From contig CAYZJH010000002.1 of NCBI GenBank assembly GCA_964478625.1, positions 62,001-126,000 of the forward strand: 64,000 bases of DNA. Direction: 5' to 3'. The position numbers and the translations under genes are program-made. The notes beneath the pieces are model-generated. The model had not been told where the DNA came from. It did not search any database and was given only the letters and a program-made list of their open reading frames with translations. Below, piece after piece: positions 46,301 to 54,850 of the stretch (position 1 is the stretch's first letter; every line of letters starts with the position of its first letter). Source of the stretch: SKZT01 sp964478625 (lineage in GTDB: Bacteria; Desulfobacterota; Desulfobacteria; Desulfobacterales; SKZT01).

Positions 46301-49300
46301 GTCCATACCCAACATTTCAGCCGGATATCCTGTCAATTCGCTGACGATGGTTAGAAGTTTGTCAGCTAAAGAATTTTTTCCATGTTTTATCGGGAAGTCC
46401 GTTTTCTCAGAATGAATGATCTGATCCGATGGCTTTAAATTTGAGGAACCACCTTCTAAATGTTCCAGAACCTGACCCAAAGTTTTAAGTCGTCCCAAAT
46501 ATTCGGGAGAAACCTGCGGAAGGCCGGGTACTTTTTCTTCCATTGAAGATAAAATCTCAACTCTTTTGATCGAATCGATACCCAGGTCCGATTCGATATC
46601 CATATCCAAACCGAGCATTTCGGAAGGATATCCGGTAAGTTCACTGACTAAGGTCAATAAAACCGTTTTAAGAGGTTTGTTGTCGGATCGCCGAAAAACC
46701 GATTCCTCAGAAGATGGTTTTATGACAACATTATCGTCAATATTTTTCGCCGGTACCTTTTTCGCCTCGGTAATGACGGGTTGGACTGTTTCAGGATGCT
46801 TTTGGAAAGGTTTCTGAAGTTGAGGCATTGGATCATGGACAACTCCCATGGCAACTTCTGTCAAATGTTGCGTTTGCATCATCATTTGCTGAAGAATCCG
46901 ACCGGTTTCGGTTTGGGTTTCAAGAAACTTTCTATGGGATTCAGCGGTTTGAATCTGCAGCGTTTGCATGGATTTCATTCCGTCCTGAACGACTCTCAGG
47001 GCGCTTTGAATATGCTCGGAAAAATTATTATTCTGGTTCTTCATAATGTTCTGTTGCCTGGCAGGTAAATTTTCAATATCTGGAGCGTTTATTTCAGTTT
47101 CTTTTGAACCTGAAAAATTGTCCTTTGACGAATGGGCAATTGAATTTGTTTGATCTTTCAAATTTTCAGGAGTATCCGTTTTTTCAAAGGTTGTTCTCTT
47201 TTTGGACCCCAAGCGGATATTAGCTCCTGATAAGTCAATACTCATTTTCTGTTTGCGAATATTTTCTTCAGAAATCGATTCCCACTGATCAAGTTTAACC
47301 GGATATCCCAGGGATGCCAAATAACTCAAAGTGTGCGCTAAATCTTCGAGGCCATCTCCTTTACCGCAGGAACCATCCATGGCGATTGCATGGAATGAGC
47401 GGCCTTTTAAGATGGACTGTATCAATCCGGTAAGAACTTTTTTAGGCCCTACCTCAAGAAATGTGCGTACCCCGAATTCGAAAATATTTTGGATTTCACT
47501 GACAAAGTCAACCGGATTCAGAATTTGATCCGCCAACAGCTTTCGGATATCCTTTTCTTTGTCCGGGTAAATAGTTCCGGTGGTATTTGAGAAAACCGGA
47601 ATATGGGAATCTGCAAAATGGATATCAGAAACCACTTTTTCAAAATCATCACGTGCGCTTTTCATCAGGGGGGTGTGAAATGCCGCCGATACCCTTAGTC
47701 TTTGGCAGATAAATCCGTGATTGCGGCAAATCGATTCGGCTTTGAGTATATTTTGTTCCGGACCCGACAACACCCCCTGCTCATGGGAATTCTTATTGGC
47801 CAATACCACTCCGGTATTGGATTTTTGAAGAATATTTTCAAGCTCCTGTAGCGGTGCTTTCACCGCCGTCATGACGCCCTGCTTATCGGAAGCTCTGAAC
47901 ATAATTTCACCGCGGCGGACACTGAGTGTTAGAAAATCCCTCTCAGAAATTCGACCCGACGACCATAGCGCAGTGAGTTCTCCAAAACTGTGACCACCTG
48001 CAACTTCAGGAAATATTCCAAACCTTTTTAATATGTTGGATAAACATAGACTGATAACGCCGATTGCCGGTTGTGCGATGTGAGTATGTTGCAATCGGTA
48101 AGCATGATCGTTTTGCGAATCTTCCTCCGGTATAGGCCCTTTGGGATAGATATGATCGGTTATGGGATATAAATCGGAGAAATTCTCGAAAATATTTTCT
48201 GCATGCTCCAAGGATTCCAAGGCCTCAGGAAACATACAAACCAAATCGCGTCCCATTCCGACATATTGGCTTCCCTGACCCGGAAATACAAAGGCAATTT
48301 TGCCGGGTGCCTTACCGTTTCCGATGTATATTCCCCGGCCTTTTCTGAAATCATGACGGTCCCACTGAGAAAATTCAGTGATCACCTTATCTATCTGGTC
48401 GGTAGGAGAGGATTGAGGATTAAAAACGAAAACAAGGCGATAGGAATCTTTGTGAGAAAATTCCTTCCGGCTTTTTGCAGCCTCATAAATGAGGTCGTTT
48501 TGGGAAAAATTGCCTTGGAAATGATTTTTGAGGCCTAAAAGCTTTTGGTTGATGTCGTTGTAATCGGAAGAGGACAGTGAAAAAATATCAACTGCTCCGG
48601 ACCAGGATGGCGAGCTCTTTCTGTCGGAATATTCTTCCAGCACCAAATGGAAATTGCTACCGCCAAACCCAAACGCGCTCACACCGGCTCTGCGGGGATG
48701 TCCGGCATTTTTTATCCACGGACGGCTTTGGGTATTTAAATAAAAAGGGCTTTCATGGATATTCAAATCCGGATCCGGGGTATCCGCTTTCAGTGTAGGG
48801 AGCAGAACCTTATGGTGCAGCGCAAGGGCTGCTTTGATAATGCCGGCTGCGCCGGCTGCAGCTTTTGTATGACCAATATTCGATTTGACGGAACCTAAAG
48901 CACACCCGCCTTTTGATGCTTTTGAGAAAACTTCTGACAATGCCTGAAATTCAACTCGGTCTCCAACACGAGTTCCGGTTCCGTGAGCTTCCACAAGCTT
49001 AATCGTTGATGGATCTATACCGGCTTGTTCATAGGCACCCTTTAAAGCCGCCATTTGACCTTCTGCCCTGGGTGCATAAATGCTTTGGGATTTTCCGTCA
49101 CTGGAACTTCCCATACCTTTTATCACCGCATAAATTCGGTCTCCGTCTTTTTCAGCATCGGCAAGGCGCTTGAGAATAACGATTCCGATCCCTTCGCCAA
49201 GCACTGTGCCATCTGCATTTTTTGAAAAAGGACGAGCATCTCCGGTAGGAGATAAAATTCGTGTTTTTGCAAAACACATGTGCATGAAAATATCGTTAAG

Positions 49301-50005
49301 AGTGTCCACGCCGCCGGTAATGACCAGGTTGCTTTTTCCAGAAAAAAGCTCCAGCAAAGCCAGATGAATGGCACTCATGGAACTTGCACAGGCCGCATCA
49401 ACAGCGCAATTGGTTCCTCCTAGATTCAGCCGGTTACAGATTCTTCCGGCAATGACATTGCCCAAAAGACCGGGAAACGAATTTTCCTGCCAGGGAACAT
49501 AGGATTCGGATATTTTGCCGATAATTTCATCGGCTTTTGACTCGGATATTCCGCATGATTTAAGTGCTTTTCGCCAGTTGGGGTGGCCCAATCGAGAACC
49601 AAGTGGTATTACCAGTTCCTGAGTTCCGGTAGCACCCAGTATGACCGATACTTTGGAACGATCAAATTCTCTTCTTTCAGTATAGCCGGCGTTTTCAAGG
49701 GCTGTTTTGGCTGCAACCAATCCGAGTAATTGAGATGTATCTGTTGCTTCCAATGATGCCGGAGGTATCCCGAATTCAGTGGGATCAAAGGATACATGGG
49801 GCAGAAAGCCCCCCCGTTTGCAATACACATGATCCGGCACTTCCGGATTCTCATGGAAATAATCTTCTGCTGACCAGTGTGTCGGCGGTACTTCTGTAAC
49901 AGCGTCTTCACCTTTAACCAACAAACGCCAATATTGCTTTATTCCCAATGATTTCGGGAAAAAACATCCCATGCCGATAATGGCCACAGGAACATTTTTT
50001 ATCAT
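43379..50005 (-). CDS. pfaA: PfaA-type PUFA/secondary-lipid synthase subunit (KS-AT-3xACP-KR-DH)
   Basis: This 2208-residue megasynthase has a ketosynthase (about 1-450; Cys206 in DAACASS), a malonyl-type acyltransferase (about 565-880; GQGSQYVGMG, Ser in GGHSFGE, His in AAFHTPLM) and a linker (about 900-1110). Three tandem ACPs follow, with phosphopantetheine Ser in LGIDSIKRVEIL near residues 1144, 1246 and 1345. A ketoreductase (VLVSGGARGVTAQA near 1635, YSMANEVLNK later) and a C-terminal PKS-type dehydratase (HILDGKPVVP and DPLVLDCAFQ) complete it. Domain order matches PfaA of PUFA synthases. It follows pfaD by 47 nt; its partner pfaC is about 34 kb away. Phosphopantetheinylation needs a transferase not encoded here. 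Confidence 0.94.
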   Translation of the reverse strand: MIKNVPVAIIGMGCFFPKSLGIKQYWRLLVKGEDAVTEVPPTHWSAEDYFHENPEVPDHVYCKRGGFLPHVSFDPTEFGIPPASLEATDTSQLLGLVAAKTALENAGYTERREFDRSKVSVILGATGTQELVIPLGSRLGHPNWRKALKSCGISESKADEIIGKISESYVPWQENSFPGLLGNVIAGRICNRLNLGGTNCAVDAACASSMSAIHLALLELFSGKSNLVITGGVDTLNDIFMHMCFAKTRILSPTGDARPFSKNADGTVLGEGIGIVILKRLADAEKDGDRIYAVIKGMGSSSDGKSQSIYAPRAEGQMAALKGAYEQAGIDPSTIKLVEAHGTGTRVGDRVEFQALSEVFSKASKGGCALGSVKSNIGHTKAAAGAAGIIKAALALHHKVLLPTLKADTPDPDLNIHESPFYLNTQSRPWIKNAGHPRRAGVSAFGFGGSNFHLVLEEYSDRKSSPSWSGAVDIFSLSSSDYNDINQKLLGLKNHFQGNFSQNDLIYEAAKSRKEFSHKDSYRLVFVFNPQSSPTDQIDKVITEFSQWDRHDFRKGRGIYIGNGKAPGKIAFVFPGQGSQYVGMGRDLVCMFPEALESLEHAENIFENFSDLYPITDHIYPKGPIPEEDSQNDHAYRLQHTHIAQPAIGVISLCLSNILKRFGIFPEVAGGHSFGELTALWSSGRISERDFLTLSVRRGEIMFRASDKQGVMTAVKAPLQELENILQKSNTGVVLANKNSHEQGVLSGPEQNILKAESICRNHGFICQRLRVSAAFHTPLMKSARDDFEKVVSDIHFADSHIPVFSNTTGTIYPDKEKDIRKLLADQILNPVDFVSEIQNIFEFGVRTFLEVGPKKVLTGLIQSILKGRSFHAIAMDGSCGKGDGLEDLAHTLSYLASLGYPVKLDQWESISEENIRKQKMSIDLSGANIRLGSKKRTTFEKTDTPENLKDQTNSIAHSSKDNFSGSKETEINAPDIENLPARQQNIMKNQNNNFSEHIQSALRVVQDGMKSMQTLQIQTAESHRKFLETQTETGRILQQMMMQTQHLTEVAMGVVHDPMPQLQKPFQKHPETVQPVITEAKKVPAKNIDDNVVIKPSSEESVFRRSDNKPLKTVLLTLVSELTGYPSEMLGLDMDIESDLGIDSIKRVEILSSMEEKVPGLPQVSPEYLGRLKTLGQVLEHLEGGSSNLKPSDQIIHSEKTDFPIKHGKNSLADKLLTIVSELTGYPAEMLGMDMDIESDLGIDSIKRVEILSAMEEKVPGIPHVSPEMMGKMKTLGQILDYLSKKEDEPKTLKGSRPFQSEITLDIDHDDLKASLLTIVSELTGYPPEMLGMDMDIESDLGIDSIKRVEILSALETEIPHIPPVTPEKMGKMKTLGQIVDYLSETGSDIAKDSKTSRPKESETYTDSVSKQNNDSSIANLRIERKIIKLSNAPEGSYEILRFPAGRKLLVAGFDENLSNEVANQFIEWNIPAQYIPMDVYKTQGSFPKASGLVIIGDSGIHQEFLLDSLMLAKNLSGDLHDSALEGSALFATVSFLDGAFGFNQKNFSNPYQGGLAGLVKTASLEWPRVTCRSLDLEPDSFEPSEISLQIVSELLKSGPDPCIEIGLLRNRRVMPSLVEAPGWDNSLRLDTGDVVLVSGGARGVTAQAVLSLAQEVAANFVLIGRSPLTETEPSWLKEITDAHAIKQAIIENEFKNRSATPVQVEKLFKTHMASREIRENLNSIRLKGASVHYITGDVCDQKQMCEILANVRTRYGQIKAIIHGAGVLEDKMIKDKTPEQFLKVFNTKVNGLKNLLDAASDSLKYLVIFSSVTARFGNRGQVDYSMANEVLNKIAQAEALSRPDCRVVSINWGPWDGGMVTDLHKKEFTKRNVPLIPMELGGQYMVQEMKALPGAPVEVVIGAPILNNVEDPVQSHPSEDQQSSNESRLSLTFKRELDLKKCRVLGAHILDGKPVVPLALMTEWLGCGALHENPGLVLQGLDHLHVLNGIKLEQDKKTIRLMAGKARKKGNTFEVDVEIRDGFKDGKEVIHSRAKAILADDLLKAPDFDKTSFISGPEYSKSIHEIYDRILFHGVELQGIQKIFNCTPNFMAAQIACAPSPDQWMENPIRSRWIADPLVLDCAFQMAIIWCFEQKGMVCLPCYSEAYRQYCRTFPADSITAILEIKEVNQRKLRGDFTFMDKQDHVVARLFGYEALIDPELIKAFK
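45860..46700 (-). repeat. Three tandem acyl-carrier-protein modules within pfaA
   Basis: Three copies of an about 100-codon unit recur at about 300-base spacing, each with SDLGIDSIKRVEILS and ELTGYPxEMLGxDMDIE. The ACP cores are nearly identical in protein while linkers differ. In known PUFA synthases ACP number sets output rather than chain length; three is at the low end of the reported range. DNA similarity makes the region prone to recombination and assembly error. Confidence 0.88.
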
Positions 50006-50052
50006 TACAAAATGCCTTTTTTAAGAATTTTAATATTTGAAATCCTTGCCCT

Positions 50053-51699
50053 TTATTCCGACACCAGCTTGTATATGGAATCTTCGGGCATGGGAGAAAA
50101 TTTTCCGATGCCGGCAGGAAGGGGAACTCCCTGACATCGAAGCCATGTCACACGTGTAGCCAAAGCTGCCCCGTATAAAAGATTCATGGCAACCGTAACA
50201 GTTTTTCTGTTTTCAGGTTTTTCTAAAAAGGAGCCTCGTACCCATTCATTAAATGCGCCCATAGAAGGGCCGCACCAAATCTGATAATCAATTTTCCTAT
50301 CAGGTTCGCCATTAACGGCCCATTTGGATGATTGACCGAGGTAAGATCTGAAAATGAGCGCCATCTTGTGCTTGGAGTCGTTTTCCGCCATTAATATTTG
50401 CCTGGGATCCCGTTTCTGAAAAAAAGATCTTGTTTTTTCCCAGGCCTGATGAATGTTACACTTGAAATAATCACGTTCCAGCATATCCTTTTGTTTATTC
50501 GGTATATCTTCAATACAATCATATGCTGAATAAAGGTCATAGAGTTTTGCAGCTCTGAAGGCAAACATTGTTCCGCGTTTTAGTACCTGAACCTTCACAC
50601 CCATTTCAAACATGTCGGCGGCAGGAGCCATTGTCACATCGGCTTGGCAGGTTTCTGCCAGCATGTGTCGGACGGTTTCGGACGTACCCGCTTCCACGCA
50701 GGATTGGTTTACCGAACCGGTTAATATATATGCCGCTCCCATGGCAAAGGCCGCAGCCGCAGAAGCAGGGGTGGCGATACCACCGGCAAGCCCGATACAT
50801 ATGGGTTGTGGATAATTGAATTTGGAAACCAATTCATCCCGAAGTGCCAGCATGGTCGGCAGCAATGATATAGCGGGTTGATTGTCGGTATGTCCTCCGG
50901 AATCGGCCTCGGCCGTAATATCATCGGCCACAGGAACTTGTGCTGCCAGGGATGCCTCTTCGTGGGTAATCATTTTTCTCTCAACCAATTGACGCAGTAA
51001 TTTTTCCGGAGGAAAAGACATAAACTTTCGGGCAACCTCGATTCTGGACACTTTGGCGATTACTTTATTGGGGCATATGATATTTCCATGATGATCACGA
51101 TAAATACCTTTTACACGATAGAATATAAGTGGAAGTGTAAGATTCAAATAAGCGGAAGCGCTTACAAGACGCAAACCGTGCTTCAGGTATAGTCTGACCA
51201 CCGCCATTTCGTGCTCCGGATCTCCGGGACTGTGAATCAGGTTTGATCCAAAAGGCCTGTTTTCAAGGGTCTTGCGCAATTTCAGGATAGAATCTTCGAT
51301 TTGGGATATTTCCAGACCCGCGGCACCGAACATGCCCAGCATTCCGGCTTCTCCTGCTGCCCGAACCATTTCAACGGATGTAATCCCATTGGCCATTGCA
51401 CCGGCAACATAGGCATAGGTCAGATTGTGCCTTTTCTTGAAGAGAGGGTCCCCCAAATTTTTCGGATGAATGGCCGGAGCATAGGATAAGACCGGTAATG
51501 CTCCATTATTTTCTGACGCATCACGATTGAAACTCATGACTCCGTCATAACCGACACCGATATCACCATTGATGTCGAGCAAAAAAAAAGGCTTATTCAA
51601 TCGTAAAACAGCCTTTTTTACGGCTTCAATTCCTATCTCCGAAGGTTTTGAGCCGTTTAACCACCAAGCTGGGATCTTGTTAGCGGATCCGATTTGCAA
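50053..51699 (-). CDS. pfaD: PfaD-type FMN enoyl reductase of PUFA synthase
   Basis: This 548-residue enzyme of the 2-nitropropane-dioxygenase-like TIM-barrel family matches PfaD: LAGGIATPASAAAAFAMGAAYILTG in two adjacent stretches for FMN phosphate binding, and AADMFEMGVKVQVLKRGTMF. It reduces enoyl-ACP intermediates that are to become saturated. The start is TTG (51697-51699): an in-frame TAA lies two codons upstream, the upstream ATG is out of frame, and AAGGGA sits 7 nt before the TTG. It is the first gene of the pfaD-pfaA-crcB series. Confidence 0.93.
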   Translation of the reverse strand: MQIGSANKIPAWWLNGSKPSEIGIEAVKKAVLRLNKPFFLLDINGDIGVGYDGVMSFNRDASENNGALPVLSYAPAIHPKNLGDPLFKKRHNLTYAYVAGAMANGITSVEMVRAAGEAGMLGMFGAAGLEISQIEDSILKLRKTLENRPFGSNLIHSPGDPEHEMAVVRLYLKHGLRLVSASAYLNLTLPLIFYRVKGIYRDHHGNIICPNKVIAKVSRIEVARKFMSFPPEKLLRQLVERKMITHEEASLAAQVPVADDITAEADSGGHTDNQPAISLLPTMLALRDELVSKFNYPQPICIGLAGGIATPASAAAAFAMGAAYILTGSVNQSCVEAGTSETVRHMLAETCQADVTMAPAADMFEMGVKVQVLKRGTMFAFRAAKLYDLYSAYDCIEDIPNKQKDMLERDYFKCNIHQAWEKTRSFFQKRDPRQILMAENDSKHKMALIFRSYLGQSSKWAVNGEPDRKIDYQIWCGPSMGAFNEWVRGSFLEKPENRKTVTVAMNLLYGAALATRVTWLRCQGVPLPAGIGKFSPMPEDSIYKLVSE

Positions 51700-51751
51700 A
51701 GCTTATCCCTTCCATGAGCCTGATTTGAAAAATAAAAAAATTAAATTTGTT

Positions 51752-51780
51752 TTTGTATAAAATCACTCAATATTTGTCAA
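51752..51780 (-). promoter_or_regulatory. Probable promoter of pfaD-pfaA
   Basis: On the minus strand TTGACA (51780-51775) is followed after 17 bases by TACAAA (51757-51752, 4 of 6 matches; the overlapping TATACA gives a similar score). It ends about 53 nt before the pfaD start, a reasonable leader length. Not verified by any transcript data. Confidence 0.5.
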
Positions 51781-51895
51781 GCTTTGATCATTGAATGAAA
51801 AGATTCATCGCCATTGTTAACACTCTGGAATGGTTCTGACTTATGATGCAAGCATACCATTTTTTCGAAACAATTTATACCTTTTTTTAGAATTT

Positions 51896-51941
51896 ATAAC
51901 GCAAGCAATAACCTTGGAACCATTATCAACGGTTGCGTTAT
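51896..51941. promoter_or_regulatory. Inverted repeat upstream of pfaD (possible operator)
   Basis: A perfect 9-bp inverted repeat, ATAACGCAA (51896-51904) and TTGCGTTAT (51933-51941), is separated by 28 bases that include CCTTGGAACC. It lies about 115 bases upstream of the proposed pfaD -35. It could bind a dimeric regulator or form a hairpin in an RNA. Which is unknown. Confidence 0.35.
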
Positions 51942-52053
51942 TTCATGGTTTCGTAATGCCCCTTATAACGTTAATTTTACGCATTGTTTGGTTGGTTTTT
52001 GTCAATCATTATGGCTGCGTATCAATATCGAATAAAACCGAAGGAGGAACAGC

Positions 52054-52080
52054 ATGGCCGATTTCATGACCGCGTCATAA
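52054..52080 (+). other. Orphan start: strong ribosome binding site with an eight-codon frame
   Basis: AAGGAGGA (52041-52048) is followed 5 nt later by ATG and the frame MADFMTAS, then TAA. The ribosome binding site is better than most in the window. It may be a translated mini-gene, or the start left from a deleted gene. No recognisable continuation was found in other frames downstream. Confidence 0.35.
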
Positions 52081-52206
52081 ATTCAGGAAATTTACGACGT
52101 GATGATCTGTGATTTGTCATCCCATTGATTATTTTGGCGGATAAATTTTCTTCCATACTGATATTGGTTGCCAACTCTCTATTTCAGGGGTGACCGATTC
52201 TTTTTC

Positions 52207-52235
52207 TTGACAAATGGTCTCTTCTTAACTATCAA
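52207..52235 (+). promoter_or_regulatory. Possible promoter for the MBOAT-SGNH pair
   Basis: TTGACA (52207-52212), 17-base spacer, TATCAA (52230-52235, 4 of 6). It is about 100 nt upstream of the MBOAT start, on the same strand. Support is from sequence match alone. Confidence 0.4.
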
Positions 52236-52334
52236 AAACAACATTCATATCAATACAATATCCTTTCAATCCGTTATAATGACACACAAAAACCTGACAG
52301 CATCCAGGAAAGCTCGAACTTAAACGGCACTTAT

Positions 52335-53750
52335 ATGGTATTTAATTCACTCATTTTTATTGTATTTTTTGCCATCGTGCTGTTCATATACTATCTGCCA
52401 CTGCCTTGGAGCCTGAAAAAAGTCCATTTGTGGATTTCCAGCTACCTTTTTTATGCCGCATGGAATCCTCCTTTTGTAATGCTTCTATGGATTTCCACCA
52501 TTGTCGACTGGTTTACCGGAAAAGCAATCGCCAAGGCCGACAAACCGTTCAACAGGCGTTTGCTTCTCATATTGAGCCTGAGCGCCAATCTTGGCATGTT
52601 GGGATATTTCAAATACGGAACTTTTTTTCTTGATTCTTTTGTCTCTTTGCTAAAATTTTTCAATATCTCCTTTCATCCGGTTTCCCCGGACATTGTCCTT
52701 CCGGTCGGCATTTCCTTTTATACATTTCAATCACTCTCCTATACTTTTGATATTTATCGCGGAAAAATGCGTCCTTGGAAGTCCTTTTCCGATTTTGCCC
52801 TTTTTGTAACCTTTTTTCCCCAGCTGGTAGCCGGCCCAATTGTCAGGGCGGCTGATTTCCTTCCTCAGCTCAAAAATCCCAGGCATGCGTCATCAAGACA
52901 ACTGGGATGGGGCTTTTGTTTGCTGACCATCGGTTTATTTCAGAAAATTATCCTTGCTGACAGTTTTTTGGCACCTGTGGCAGATAAGGTTTATTCACAG
53001 GCAGGTACTGCAGGATTTACCGATGCGTGGATCGGAACCCTGGCATTTTCCGGGCAGATTTTTTTTGATTTTTCGGGGTATTCCAACTGTGCTGTGGGAG
53101 CAGCGCTTTGTTTGGGGTTCATTCTTCCGGATAATTTCAGATCACCTTACGCTTCTTCCGGATTTTCTGAATTCTGGAGACGATGGCACATATCCCTTTC
53201 AACGTGGCTCAGAGATTACCTGTATATCTCCCTGGGAGGAAACCGTAAGGGATATTGGCGAACCCTGACCAATCTCATGGTGACCATGTTTCTAGGAGGT
53301 CTCTGGCATGGGGCTTCATGGCGATTTATCTTCTGGGGTGGCTTGCATGGCCTATATCTGATCGTCGAGCGCGGGGTAGAGTCTATATTCAAGAACGTCT
53401 TTTTTTTTGAAAAGACTATTCCGCAAATGGTGTTGGTATTGATCACCCAGGTTCTTCTCTGCATTACCTGGGTATTTTTCAGGGCTGAGGATTTCACCTC
53501 TGCTTTTGTCATTATCCGGGCTATGATGGGTCCTGGCGGAACCACTCTGGTCGACCAGGGTGAAATTTTGAGAATTTTGATTATCTATGGGTTGCTGATG
53601 GGTTTTCATTGGAATCTGAGAAACTCCAGCCTGGAATCACTGACCGAAAATCTGCCATGGTGGATTCGAACGGTTGTGATTGCATCTTTACTGATTTCAA
53701 TTGCTTTGGCACCGGTTGATGAACGTGCATTTATTTACTTCCAATTCTGA
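52335..53750 (+). CDS. MBOAT family membrane O-acyltransferase (AlgI/DltB-like)
   Basis: This 471-residue protein with about ten membrane helices has the MBOAT features FPQLVAGPIVRAADFLPQL, SLSTWLRDYLYISLGGNR and the catalytic His region GGLWHGASWRFIFWGG LHG. AlgI-type MBOATs pass acyl groups across the inner membrane to a periplasmic partner that acylates a polysaccharide or other acceptor. The next gene encodes a plausible SGNH partner and overlaps or abuts it. The acceptor is unknown: no polysaccharide genes are nearby. Ribosome binding site is weak. Confidence 0.9.
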   Translation: MVFNSLIFIVFFAIVLFIYYLPLPWSLKKVHLWISSYLFYAAWNPPFVMLLWISTIVDWFTGKAIAKADKPFNRRLLLILSLSANLGMLGYFKYGTFFLDSFVSLLKFFNISFHPVSPDIVLPVGISFYTFQSLSYTFDIYRGKMRPWKSFSDFALFVTFFPQLVAGPIVRAADFLPQLKNPRHASSRQLGWGFCLLTIGLFQKIILADSFLAPVADKVYSQAGTAGFTDAWIGTLAFSGQIFFDFSGYSNCAVGAALCLGFILPDNFRSPYASSGFSEFWRRWHISLSTWLRDYLYISLGGNRKGYWRTLTNLMVTMFLGGLWHGASWRFIFWGGLHGLYLIVERGVESIFKNVFFFEKTIPQMVLVLITQVLLCITWVFFRAEDFTSAFVIIRAMMGPGGTTLVDQGEILRILIIYGLLMGFHWNLRNSSLESLTENLPWWIRTVVIASLLISIALAPVDERAFIYFQF

Positions 53751-53757
53751 TTTGCGT

Positions 53758-54771
53758 ATGCATTTAAAGGACTGGGGAAGAGTCTGGCTCATCAGTCTGA
53801 TAGCGGTTGCTGTTTGTTTAGGCGGTTGGGAAGCCTTTTGGCGCATCAGGGGATTTCAACCCACAGTGCAGGACGACTGGGGTATCTGGGCAAAAGTAAG
53901 GCGACAGGCTGTCAGGGAAGGGGATAGCGCTATTATTCTGGTGGGAGCATCTCGCATTCAGGCAGGACTGCACCCGGACATTTTTGAACAGGTTATCGGA
54001 AAACGTCCTTTGGTTTTAGCGATCGATGGAAGCAGTCCTGTTCCGATACTGGAAAATCTTGCTGAAGATGATCGCATATACGGAACCATCATCTGCTCTT
54101 TTACACCCATGTTTTTGGGCGAGGATTCAGATGATTTTGGACGATCCAAAAGATGGATTCGCCGATATCATGAACAGAAGTGGTCTTCCCGAATAGAAAC
54201 TGAGCTTTCTATTTTTGTCGAACAGACATTTGTATTTCGGTACATCGGATTGCAGCCGGGCCAACTGTTGGAAAATATCAGGGAAAAACAATGGCCCCGA
54301 CCATTTTATGCTCCCATGAGACCCGATCGATTCCGAGCCATGGATTTTTCCATAGCCGATGTGGACAGAATCCTTCGTGGACGTATAGAGCGAGAGGTGG
54401 AATTTCAGAAAAAAGCCGCACCCTTATCACCGGATCAATTTATGGAAAAAGTTGACCGAATCAGTCGGTTAGTCAGGAAAGTTGAAAACAGAGGAGGAAA
54501 GGTAATTTTTATCCGTTTTCCCTCCACCGGTATAGTTCGCCAATTGGAGGACCAGACTTGGCCCCGTGAAAAATATTGGGATATATTGGCCGCCAATTCC
54601 CAGGCCAAAGCGATCCATTTTGAAGATTATCCATCCCTATCCGGATTTAACTGTCCTGACGGATCTCATTTGGATGTTCGCGATGCCGCAATTTTTACTA
54701 GAGCGCTTGCTGAAATTTTATTGAAGGAAAATGTGCTGAAAACTGATACGGGGTTTCAACAGGGGAGATAA
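53758..54771 (+). CDS. Membrane-anchored SGNH-like protein, likely MBOAT partner
   Basis: This roughly 338-residue protein has an N-terminal membrane anchor (about 8-25, VWLISLIAVAVCLGGW) and a periplasmic domain with a GxS block (ILVGASRIQAGLHPDIF) and a C-terminal DxxH-like block (CPDGSHLDVRDA), together suggesting an SGNH/GDSL fold as in AlgJ/AlgX and DltD. It would complete transfer of an acyl group supplied by the MBOAT. ATG 53758 is 8 nt after the MBOAT stop; an alternative ATG at 53719 overlaps it. Overall family assignment is tentative because the motifs are short. Confidence 0.75.
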   Translation: MHLKDWGRVWLISLIAVAVCLGGWEAFWRIRGFQPTVQDDWGIWAKVRRQAVREGDSAIILVGASRIQAGLHPDIFEQVIGKRPLVLAIDGSSPVPILENLAEDDRIYGTIICSFTPMFLGEDSDDFGRSKRWIRRYHEQKWSSRIETELSIFVEQTFVFRYIGLQPGQLLENIREKQWPRPFYAPMRPDRFRAMDFSIADVDRILRGRIEREVEFQKKAAPLSPDQFMEKVDRISRLVRKVENRGGKVIFIRFPSTGIVRQLEDQTWPREKYWDILAANSQAKAIHFEDYPSLSGFNCPDGSHLDVRDAAIFTRALAEILLKENVLKTDTGFQQGR

Positions 54772-54850
54772 TTTGCTTGACAAAAATCAAATTCAACCCT
54801 ACTCATGATCCCTATTCTATTGAATACATTATTTCGGAGGGATTCGAAGC

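Larger units (their letters stand above)
51700..52334. other. Divergent intergenic region between pfaD and the MBOAT gene
   Basis: This 635-base gap holds the pfaD promoter, an inverted repeat (51896-51941), an orphan eight-codon frame with strong ribosome binding site (52054-52080) and a possible promoter for the MBOAT gene. No protein of recognised family is encoded in either strand. The open frame at 51830-52069 has no ribosome binding site and no family likeness. Confidence 0.45.

Noticed and set aside
51830..52069. 79-codon plus-strand frame in the pfaD-MBOAT gap
   Set aside because: No ribosome binding site or family match; spans the inverted repeat and the orphan start.
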